Assembly: GCA_009746045.1 (NCBI GenBank)
Contig: RPFO01000645.1
Span: forward strand, 174,685-238,684
Direction: 5' to 3'
Source: Mesostigma viride
Taxonomy: Eukaryota; Streptophyta; Mesostigmatophyceae; Mesostigmatales; Mesostigmataceae
Length of the DNA: 64,000 bases
A program made the position numbers and the translations under genes. The notes under the pieces were generated by a model. It had not been told where the DNA came from, did no database searches, and saw nothing but the letters and a program-made list of their open reading frames with translations. Positions 42,787-51,832 of this stretch are shown here, piece by piece (position 1 is the first letter of the stretch; each line of letters starts with the position of its first letter).

Positions 42787-43436
42787 TAATTAATTAATTA
42801 ACTAATTAATTAAAATCATAGCTCCGTGGGGAGCATATGTAACACCTAGCCCTGAGAAAGGGGCATCTATGGGTTTGTATAATACAAACAGCTATAGGCG
42901 ACAACCTGCAGGTGTAGGATGTACAACTATCACCTGCTCTGGGTGCACTAGGTGCACCTGCACCTCCATGATGGTTCATGCCTCCTAAACAAGCACAGGC
43001 ATGCACGCAAGGCGGCTTGAGGAGAGGGCCTAGAAGGCCTGCATGACATGTATGGGGTGGAAGGTATGTTCGGATCAGGCACTCCGCAAAGGTGAAAACC
43101 ATTGCGTTCAGTGCCGGGCCGTGGAAAACGCGGAAAAACGCGATCTGCAAATGAATCCGACCGGAATCGAACTGGGGACCTCTCGCACCAATTTTGCTGA
43201 CTATAGGACGGACGTCTCCGGTTACCATGGCATCGCCAACTTACACCTACAGTCATCCGCAAAAGTTCTCCTGTCCGGGGAGTGATGCAAGGTATGTGGC
43301 TAGGCTATAGCTGGGGTACACAACTACACATGGCCTCTCAGCAGCTAGAGAGTAACTCCCTGCACGTGGGCAAAGCATAACTCGAAGTTGCTACGGCTAT
43401 TGCAAGGGCCGGCGGGTGTGGGCCCATCACGTAGGC
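42787..43436 (-). mobile_element. Non-autonomous retroelement with 12-bp target duplication, carrying a SINE
   Basis: Flanked by ATATACATGCAT at 42775-42786 and 43437-43448. On the minus strand it ends with the hairpin GCTCCCCACGGAGC (42821-42834) and a (TTAA)n tail. Its own sequence (~420 bp) matches the 38937-39426 element from the GGGAGTTACTCTCT box onwards. A 219-bp SINE plus its target duplication interrupts it at 43061-43297. Confidence 0.88.
43070..43288 (-). mobile_element. tRNA-related SINE with 9-bp target duplication
   Basis: A 219-bp insertion bounded by AAGGTATGT (43061-43069 and 43289-43297). On the minus strand it contains CCAGTTCGATTCCGG, close to the polymerase III B-box GGTTCGANTCC, preceded by a tRNA-like stretch (GCCATGGTAACCGG ... 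CCTATAGTCAG). Removing the insert restores a sequence that matches 39155-39200 in reverse complement, so that copy is a natural empty site. A-box quality is poor and the tRNA of origin is not identified. Confidence 0.8.
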
Positions 43437-43964
43437 ATATACATGCATGGAACACACATTATATAATAACTTATATTTACCTAGAGTAAAAGCACCCGAT
43501 CAAACATGAACAAGGCCAACACTAACAAAAGATTTAAAAGTTAAATTAAATTAAATTAAATTATATTGCATGCCTCCGTTGGGAGATCATGTAGCACATA
43601 TTCCGGCTTGATCGATGGAGGGGTGGAGTGGAGGAAGCCGCGTAATCGAACTAACCTAACTCTTATAATAAGCTATCTAGTCTAGAAAAATCCTAACTAC
43701 ACTATACTCATCAAAACGCCTCCTCGATCCTCTTGGGGGGAGGTGGCTTGCCCACAGGAGCTGGCGTGTGAGCCTTGACAATCTTCTGCCACCGCGTCTT
43801 GTTCTGCATGGCGGTCCAAAGAAGGGAGCTAGAGAGAGAGTGGATGCGGTGTTCAAACTGGGCTGGGACCACTATAGGCCGGCCAGCAAGATCTGGGCCG
43901 GTGTAGGTCGTGGCATGTTTCCCTACCCTTTTAGGAATGTAACCGGGACCCGCTGCAGAAACCA

Positions 43965-45846
43965 GTGCTCAAGGCCGCCCTCGTGGAGGCCTACGAGCAC
44001 GCTCAGGACGCGGAGGCGGCCCAGTGCATCGCGGATGCCAAGGCCTGCCAGGCTCGCAACCAGAGCAAGGACATGTGGTACCACCTCGACCGGCTCGGCG
44101 GCCGGCGGCAGCGCAGGGTCCCGGTGGAGCACACGGGGGACTGCACGGCGCCGGTCAGCCTTGACCGCTGGTTGGCCCACAATGTTTCCTTGACCGGTGG
44201 GGCTCGCGCCCCCCCTCCGCCGCTTCACCCCGAGACGGCCGCCCGCCCGTCGGGGTTGCCGGACCCCCGCCGCCGCCAGCGCCCCCCTCCTCGGCCGGCC
44301 GCGGACTACCAAGTCCCCGCCTTGCAGGAGGGCTGCCTTGCCACTGACGACGTCGTCCCCCCCTTCACTTTGAAGGAATTGGACGGCGCCCTTGCTCGCC
44401 TGCGGTACGATGCGGCGGTCGGTGCCGACCACCTTTCTGCTGAGCTGCTGAAGACCCCTGATCCGGCGGTTAGGGATCTTCTGCTGGCGTTCTGCAACCG
44501 TGTTCTGCTTTCTGACGAGCCTCCGCCTGCTGAGTGGCAGACGGCCATCCGCGTCATGCTGTACAAGAAGGGCTCTGCTGCTGACCCCGGTAACTACAGG
44601 GGTGTCTGCCTCCAGAGCGCCGCGCTGAAGGTCTTCATGCGCATGATGCTGCACAGGCTCCGCGCCGCGCTGGACCCCCACCTAGGTGAGTCTCAGATGG
44701 GTTTCCGTCGTGGTCGTAACACTGTCATCATGGCTGTGTTTGTCGCGCGCCGGTTGATGTCGAGGAGGTGCGTCGCCTTCCCCCTGACAGTTTGCCGCTG
44801 GTCTTCATTTTTGCTGACTATATCAAGGCCTTTGACACGGTCCTATGGGAGGCTCTTTGGGCCATCCTAGCTCTGGATCGAGTGCCACATGCGTTTATTG
44901 CTGCCATTCGCCGCCTGTATGATGAGGGCTCACAGGCAGTAGTGCGGACTGCGGAAGGAACCACCCCACCATTCCCCCTTCACCACGGGGGGTGGCAAGG
45001 TTGTGTCCTGTCCCCATACCTGTTCATTATTGTCGTGGATCACGTCATGCGCCGAGCACGTGCGCGCTTTACTGCATGCTCTTAAGGGGTTCGAGCCAGG
45101 CTTGGACATCCTTAACGAGAAAGAGCATGGCGGGGTTCGACCTGGTTACCGCCTGGCCGACCTGATTTATGCGGATGACACCACCCTCATCGCGCGCCCC
45201 GAGCACATTCAGACCTGCATGGCTGGACTGTCTGGGCCTGGAGGCGAGGGCGGTGGGGTTGGAGATTAGTGTCAAAACTGAGGCGATGGTGATTGGGGCC
45301 TCCAGTACACCGCCGCTGCCGCGCCTGCTCGACGGGACGACGGTCCCGTTCCGCGATCGCTTCAAGCTGTTAGGGAGCTGGCTCCCTGTCAGACACCGCC
45401 GACGATGTGGACACCCGCATCGGCCTAGCTGGCCTGCATGGGCTAGGCTTCGTTCGCTCAACACCTACTGGCGCTCCAAGGGCCTGGGCGACCACCGCAA
45501 GCGCATGCTCTTCAAGGTCCTCGTCCTTACGGTGCTCACGTATGGCGCCGAGGCGTGGACAATCACACCCACACTGGCAGCTAGGCTAAACGGCACAGTT
45601 TACAGGATGCTCCGACAGGTCCTGAACGTAGGGTTTTCCAAGCGCCCGTCCTCAGAGTCTTTGTATCAGGGAATGCCTCGTATTTCGGACGAGATTAGAC
45701 AGCGTAGGATAGCATTTGTAGGACACCTTGCTCGCACCAGCCAGGTCGACACCGCCCTCGGTCTGGCAGGCCCCCAGCGGCTTGGCCAGCCAGGACGGCA
45801 CATTCTGACCTGGCCTGGCCCCAAGGACCGATTCCCAAAAAGGTAG
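43965..45846 (+). pseudogene. LINE reverse transcriptase, frame broken several times
   Basis: Four frames in sequence: 43965-~44775 (PPFTLKELDGALARL, MLYKKGSAADPGNYRGVC, SQMGFRRGRNTV), ~44768-45065 (FIFADYIKAFDTVLWEAL with the first Asp, HGGWQGCVLSPYLF), ~45065-45235 (RLADLIYADDTTLIAR, the catalytic YADD) and ~45235-45846 (FKLLGSWLP, TYGAEAWTITPTLAARL, RRIAFVGHLARTS). This is a non-LTR RT with the C-terminal domain typical of I/Jockey-like lineages. No endonuclease domain remains because of 5' truncation. Three frame changes make it inactive as read. Confidence 0.88.
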
Positions 45847-46154
45847 GGAAACATGTCACGAACTACGTACAGATGTTGCTGGATGACCTACTGGTCCCAG
45901 CCCAATTTGAATACCGCATCCACTCTCTCTCCCTTCTTTGGACCGCCATGCAGAACAAGACGCGGTGGAAGAGGATTGTCAAGGCTCACACGCCCGACCC
46001 TGTGGGCAAACCACCTCCCCCCAAGCGGAGGAGGCGTTTTGATGAGTAGGGTACTAGTTAGGATTTTTCTAGACTAGCTAGATTAGAGTTAGGTTAGTTC
46101 GATTACGCGGCTCCTTCCATCCCACCCATCCATTAAGGAATATGTGCTACATGA

Positions 46155-46168
46155 TCTCCCAACGGAGG
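46155..46168 (+). promoter_or_regulatory. Conserved 3' hairpin, probable RT recognition signal
   Basis: Stem CTCC/GGAG with loop CAAC (CCAC in one copy) immediately before the tail. Seven copies in the window: 18560-18573, 27376-27389, 38393-38406, 39391-39404, 42821-42834, 43573-43586 and 46155-46168. The next pair outward is A-T in three copies, G-C in two and T-G in two, so pairing is kept while bases change. LINEs of the stringent type recognise such a 3' stem-loop. Confidence 0.75.
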
Positions 46169-46375
46169 CATGTTATAATTTAATTTAATTTAATTTAGGA
46201 ATGTCCTTGGGGCCACCTGGCCAGGTCAAAATATGCCGCCCTGGTTGGCCAAGCCGCTGGGGGCCGGCCAGACCAAGGACGGTGTCGACCTGGCTGGCGG
46301 CGAGCAAGATGTCCTACAAATGCTATCCTACGCTGCCTAATCTCTTCCGAAATCAGAGGCATACCAACAAAAGAT

Positions 46376-47599
46376 ACCACGACAAAATAACAACAGCCGG
46401 CATGGGACACTCGATCCACACCGCGGAATCAAGTAAAACAGCCTAATAACCGTGCGCAGCGCCACACATCAAACTTTTCCCGCGGAGAGCCGGCAGGAAA
46501 ATTCTTTCCGACTTGCCTGAATGAGCTGGACGGTACGGACCAAATTTCGGTGCAAATTGAGGCCAAAAAGCTATGTCGGCTGATTCAATGGCGGTGACCT
46601 TGATGGAGGCATTTAGGCATAATTAACGCGCTGGAAAATTTTGCTGCACATGCTCCGAGATGTGCGATCGCTCATGATATATTTTTTTCTATTTTACCGA
46701 CGTGCTGCAATTCTGAAAAAAATATTCGCGCGGGGGTGGCGTTGTGGGGTACGAGCCTGCCGACCCTTTTGCGGCCTGCTGTCCGCAGATGCAAAAAAGT
46801 ACACCGTCGCGTTACTCGAGATCCATCCACCACTGGGTCCGCGTGCGATGAGAGCGAATTTCTCTTCGTTGGTAAGTCAATTTTAGCGTTACCGTGCGCT
46901 TTTCCCGAAAAATTTCCAGTTCGGTTAATTTCCTCGTTAAATCTGCTAGTGGGTGCTTCGGAGCTCTAAAACCCCTGAAATCCACTAGCTGCCCACCCCC
47001 TTCCCCCGACGCTTCATTGTATTGCTCAGATCATCATGAATTCGACGGAAGGCAACCTGCGCTATTGCTACCGGTGTACGTGGCAAGCTACGACGGCGCA
47101 CCTCAGATGGCGATCTCACGTATGGCGGCCTGCCCCGCACGATTCACACCAGCAAGTGCGTAAACTGCGACTTAAAGCTGCGCAGAATTTTTAATTGCGC
47201 TGTCAACGTCTGCCCGTGGCAGGTGTTTTACAATCTTAAGGCGGCTGCTGCCATGGGATGGAAACCGTTTACGAATGTTCAAATATTTTGTTATCTCTCC
47301 TTGCCCCCGTGAGGCATTTGATACAATGTTCAAGCACGTAGGGGAGGGCGCAGCCGATCAGCCGCAGGGAAGGTGCCATGGCAACTTCAAGGAAAATGCA
47401 ACGAAGGTCAAGCGCGGGTTAACGGATTTTAACGAAATAGAAGACCTGTTGATGAGGGAAGGTGACACCAGCAAGGTAGCCACAGTGTGGGCAGGGGCTA
47501 GGGTGATGGTGGATAGCACTCTTTCTGTTATTGTGCCCCCCTTTACAGCCACCTGGGCATCCACTTCCCATATGGAGAGTGCTCCCTCAAGATAACATT
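46376..47599. other. No certain gene; repeat fragment and one candidate exon
   Basis: 46522-46598 is a 77-bp inverted match to 12256-12332. At 46794-46869 a segment lies between TGTCCGCAG and GTAAGT, good splice signals, with an open frame reading CKKVHRRVTRDPSTTGSACD. A second possible exon follows TTGCTCAG at ~47030 (RYCYRCTW). An open frame at 47275-47595 has no recognised domain. These might belong to an unrecognised plus-strand gene, but the support is weak. Confidence 0.35.
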
Positions 47600-47775
47600 T
47601 TCTACCATGGTCATTCCCCCCCCACACCCACGCGCATGCATGCCAGCCCCCCCCCACACCCACGCATGCATGCCAGCTCCCCCCCACACCCACACATGCA
47701 TGCCAGCCCCCGGCCCCCCAGCACCCACGCATGCATGCCAGCCCCCCCCCACACCCACACATGCATGCACAAAGT
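47600..47775. repeat. ~30-bp minisatellite, reverse orientation of the 10586 array
   Basis: About six units of CACCCACGCATGCATGCCAGC-like sequence (written in part: CACGCATGCATGCCAGC) plus a C run. This is the reverse complement of the unit at 10586-11075, 36 kb away. Confidence 0.9.
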
Positions 47776-48369
47776 CAGCCCGCGTGCGGCGGCCGGAGCA
47801 AGATGTCAGCTATAGGGCTCCGGTAAGCGCTAGCGAAAGGCATTATATATAACACTGGTAATGCACATGGATCATGTAACGTTTTGGCGTTGTTATAACA
47901 CGTGTGCTCGTACATGTACATTTTATGTGCACATGTGATGCAGCTGAGGTGTGGTAACTGGTGCATGCAACCATCCATGGGTACCGGCGCTAGCCATGCA
48001 GGCACACAATCTTATATTCATGAGCATACGATCAATCTGCAAGCAAACCACATCTCGCCCAGGATAGGCATTGTGCATATCAATGAGACAACATGCACGA
48101 TGTGGGCACCTCTGTATGCAATAATAATGATTCATCCGATCACAAACAGCAGTACGTAGCCCAAGACTACGAAATAATCTAGTGTCCAGACTTAGTCCTG
48201 ATTGCATGAGTGAAAACAAATTGTATTATTAACACATGAACCTGCATGCACAGATGCTAAACCCATGCACGCAGTCACGGAAGCTTGCTGGATACTATCT
48301 ACTCATTCTACTATTATTTACAAGAAAAACGCGCATTCCTTTGCATGGCAGTCCAACTGGCCCCTCATG
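47776..48369. other. No gene recognised; 3' flank of the epimerase gene
   Basis: Downstream of the minus-strand epimerase stop codon. Rich in CATGCA and ACATGTAC words. No domain or repeat end was found. Confidence 0.4.
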
Positions 48370-50360
48370 TTATTCCGCTTGCTCAAGCTCCGTAAGGATG
48401 CCAAATAAATCCTTTGGATGCAAGAAAACAACTGGTTTCCCATGCGCGCCGATCTTGGGCTTTTCGTTCACAAGACGGACGCCACTGGCGCTGACATGGG
48501 ACGCCATCCCTTCGACATCCTTTACCTGCAAAGTTTGCATAGACACATGTCCAAAGAATCCAACAAATGAGCCCTTCCTTCCTATGGAGTAACCAAAAAC
48601 AATAAGCTGTATTGGAATTATCCGTGTGAATAATGAGACTGGCCAGTAGAGTACCCTGTGACATGCCTTCGTGCATAGCCCACAAGTCCTCCCTCCCTCC
48701 CTCCCTCACTCCCTCCCTCCCTCCCTCCCTCCCTCCCTCCCTCCCTCCCTCCCTCCCTCCCTCCCTCCCTCCCTCCCTCCCTCCCTCCCTCCCTCCCTCC
48801 CTCCCTCCCTCCCTCCCTCCCTCCCTCCCTCCCTCCTCCCTCTCCTCTCCCCTCCCTCCCTCCCTCCCTCCCTCCCTCCCTCCTCCCTCCCTCCCTCCCT
48901 CCCTCCCTCCCTCCCTCCCTCCCCTCCCTCCCTCCCTCCCTCCTCCCTCCCTCCCTCCCTCCCTCCCTCCCTCCCTCCCTCCCTCCCTCCCTGCCTAGAT
49001 CCGATGCCCTTCACAGCATCCGTCAACCAACCAACAGGAGGCGACCGCAACATGATAGGGAGACCTATGCAAAACATTCCGACTTCTTTGGCAAGGTTAC
49101 AGGCTGAGCACAAAGGTCAGGCATAACTGCAGGAAGACGCTTGGCAGGCCATCTTCCTTGAGCAGCGATGAAATAGGGGAACAGAGCAGCACGGCTGCAT
49201 AATGCCTTGCAACCGACCAACATGGCTTCTTCATTCTAACTCTTTCTTAAACTGACCGCGCCCGTTTCATATGCCCCCCGAATCAAAGTCGGGTTACGGC
49301 TACAACTGGTAACTGAACATGCTGTACAGGTGGCAGCTGCCTGCTAGGCACACGCCGTAACTTGTTACCATCAACGAGAATCGGTCAGTCACTCCGTGTG
49401 GTTAGCAAAGATAGCCACGATTAAGTGCACCCGCCGCGGTCTCTCGCATCTATTGCTTCATGGATATCCCTCAGGGCCATGTGTGCGAGGGAAGGTCCTG
49501 CAACGCCCAAGAAAACACGCTTGCACCATACACTATACAGATTAAGCCAGAGTAAATGTATCTTTTTAGCCTGACATGCTCTCTGGCTCGCGGGGACATG
49601 TGGGCGGCTCCTATGTCCATCTACTGCACCACAGCACGCAAGGATAATGAACGACAACAGGACACGCCATGCGGGGCCTGCAACATCTGCCTGGCTTTGT
49701 TTGTAATACACAAGAACAAACAAGACCTCTGTGGAACAAAGCCACACATGGTGTGGCCGTTCGCAGCGCTGAGTAACGAGCGCCCCTACCTCCAGGCAGA
49801 TGTGGTGCAGCCCCCCTGCGGGGTTCTTCTTCAAAAAGGACGCAATCGGGCTGGCGTCCCCCAGGGGCTCCATCAGCTCCAGCGTCGTGTTGGGCAGGTG
49901 CACAAATGCTGCCGTCACGCCGTGCTCCGGTAGGGCCTGCTTTCGTGTAGGGCGCGCCAAGCGGCCTCAAGGTTTCGGCCAAGTGCGGCCACCATTCATG
50001 ATAAGTTCATTACCACGAGCATCATTAAGATATAGAGTTTACTACTATGAATGCTATCACAACAAGCACGGTGGCGGGTGCCAGATTTCAACATACATAC
50101 GTCATCTTCCAGTTTGCAGGCCTGCGCTGTCTCATCGAAACATACTGTGACTAACGCCATGCGCTGTTGCTCACCAAGGGTTCGCCGATGTCCACTCCCA
50201 GCACCTTGCGCAGGCGATCGCTGGCTGCGCGCACGTCTGGTACCGCAATGGCGATGTGGTTAAGCCGGCCCACGGAGGGGGTGGGGGGAGAAGACCCCCC
50301 CTCGGTGCTGCCTGTACCCGAGGGCTGTGATACAGACCCAGTGAGCATAGGGAATGCCAA
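48370..50360 (-). CDS. MCEE: Methylmalonyl-CoA epimerase
   Basis: Interconverts (2R)- and (2S)-methylmalonyl-CoA in mitochondrial propionate metabolism. Three exons on the minus strand: up to 50175 (start uncertain), 49936-49790 and 48525-48370, all with GT-AG junctions and in phase. Landmarks of the glyoxalase/VOC fold are GRLNHIAIAVPDV (metal-binding His), TTLELMEPLGDASPIASFL (Glu), GGLHHICLE (His) and KIGAHGKPVVFLHPKD with GILTELEQAE (Glu), close to the animal enzyme. An in-frame ATG is at 50348, but this start gives no targeting peptide. A presequence-like Arg/Leu-rich stretch (MPRLMLRTCLAHPW) lies just upstream in another frame. A TATCACAG acceptor-like site at ~50330 may instead join an upstream exon. 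Intron 2 holds a 300-bp CCCT array. The gene is divergent from the dynamin gene. Confidence 0.92.
48688..48992. repeat. (CCCT)n microsatellite, ~300 bp, in epimerase intron 2
   Basis: Nearly uninterrupted TCCC repeats with a few CTCCTCC slips (48835-48850, 48880, 48920, 48940). The homopurine/homopyrimidine strand bias favours triplex (H-DNA) formation. It lies 163 bp from the acceptor side of the last exon. Confidence 0.97.
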
Positions 50361-50419
50361 GGATGCGCAAGGCAGGTCCGAAGCATGAGGCGAGGCATTC
50401 GGCCACTCGCGCGCAAGGG

Positions 50420-51832
50420 GTAAAACGTACCGGCATCATCTCGGTGCTAGAAACGCATGTGCGGAACGTCAGCCATGCGCCAGCGTCACAGCCGCACCGT
50501 GCGTGTTACTAGACTTCTGATGACGACATTAGCAAAGAATAACGGATAGCTGACCGCTCGACAACAAGACATCAGGCAGCCTGTGGTTATACGTACGCAA
50601 ATATCACGCAAACGTATATACGGAGAAGCTGGTTGCATCTCCCCCCACCACATGAAGACTTAGGGGGCTTGCTGTATATAAAACCTGCTTGAGCCCAGCC
50701 GTCAAGAATAAAAACAACGTCCCTGCAAAGTATTGGGCGGCTCCAACTAGTCGCGGCCCCAACTCCTATTACATTAATGAGCCGCTGAAGAAAAAATTCT
50801 GTTCCTTATCAATGCGAGCAGGTAAGAGGAAGCATTCGGAATCCGATTTATTGGACCGCCGAGGCACGCCCCCCCCTCAAGGGAGGAAATATCAGAGCCA
50901 AAAACGTCCATAGAGACGGGTGCCGGGGACAGATGTTGTGGATGACTGACTGCTTCATCGCAAGAATACATGTTGACTGGCCTACGTCCCCTTAAACACT
51001 TACGGCAGCATGCGACAGCCTCCGTTGCGCGGCACCAGGTCGACATACAGGAAGGGTAGCACTCCGTTGCGGAGCTCTATTATTCACCTGCGAGCCAGAA
51101 GACAAAGTTCTCGACGCGCGTTTATTTTCTAGATGAAAGGCGGTGCGACGTGAGGCCGGCACAAGCCCTTCCCTGGCCCAGGATTCCCAAAAACCTATAC
51201 CTGCCGACCTCAAACCAACTTGGGCGGCAAGCTGGCGAAAAAGAGTGGCACTCTGCGCCATTCAAGCTGGATAAACTTGCTTTTGCCGACCGCGAACCGT
51301 CAGCACTTCACTGCCAGCATGATCAGGTGAAACACATGAGCATATCCTCTGTGGCCGTGCTGGGTAGCCGGTTTTCGATACCCTTCCCCCACACCTGTTC
51401 CGCCATGTCAATTCCATTTCCAATTTGCGCAGGATAGAGCTTCACACAGCGTCAGCAGACGGCCGGTCTACTCTGTCCACCGTGCGCCACGTTGGCACAG
51501 GGCGCCGTTGACCGAAGTGGAGCTGAGTTGGAGATGTCAACCACGCGGACACCTTGCAACGGCACCTGCACCAACGTCGTTACCGTTGAGGTTAAACGTT
51601 TCGCGCCAATAGCCTTGAACGATAAGATGGGCGACGCTGCAGTAGAGGACAGCGCATTTTGCAGGAAACAGCTGTAAACGCGGGCAGCCAACGGCATTGG
51701 AATTGAGCCAGCGTACGTCTCTGAGTAGCGCTTTCACAATACAATTGCCTGCTATTAATGTTCCTAGTTAGATAGCATTTCCACTCATTGCTGAGCCGGT
51801 TTTGAGAGGCAATCGGTCGGGCAGGGGCAGCC
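50420..51832. other. Intergenic region between divergent genes; one weak candidate exon
   Basis: Likely holds promoters for the epimerase (minus) and the dynamin (plus). A minus-strand frame at 51697-51452 starts MPLAARVYSCFLQNALSSTA, which is Arg/Ser/Ala-rich without acidic residues like a mitochondrial presequence, and continues VPLQGVRVVDISN. That part resembles the start of a family III CoA-transferase, or it could be an upstream epimerase exon. No following exon could be recognised. No other gene was seen. Confidence 0.3.

Larger units (their letters stand above)
43941..46194 (+). mobile_element. Inner LINE copy (plus), 5'-truncated, nested in the outer LINE
   Basis: Begins abruptly at AACCGGGACCCGCTGC, a coding position shared with the fragment at 40985-41945. 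It ends with the hairpin TCTCCCAACGGAGG (46155-46168) and an (ATTTA)n tail. The outer LINE is duplicated as TTAGGAATGT on both sides (43931-43940 and 46195-46204). The last ~310 bp match the outer copy in reverse orientation. Tail and 5' truncation are hallmarks of target-primed reverse transcription. Confidence 0.88.
43534..46365 (-). mobile_element. Outer LINE copy (minus), 5'-truncated, interrupted by another LINE
   Basis: Flanked by AACAAAAGAT at 43524-43533 and 46366-46375. The minus-strand body consists of 46365-46205 and 43940-43534. It encodes the end of the RT ORF (SEEIRQRRIAFVGHLARR), then the 3' UTR, the hairpin TCTCCCAACGGAGG (43573-43586 in reverse) and a (TTTAA)n tail at 43541-43567. 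The inner LINE splits it at TTAGGAATGT. Confidence 0.88.

Noticed and set aside
43535-46196. Twin-priming inversion of a single LINE
   Set aside because: Both arms carry complete 3' ends with tails, and two separate target duplications are present, so two insertions explain it better.
48633-49126. Open frames encoding Pro-Ser-Leu or Gly-Arg-Glu repeats
   Set aside because: Translation of the (CCCT)n microsatellite inside an epimerase intron.
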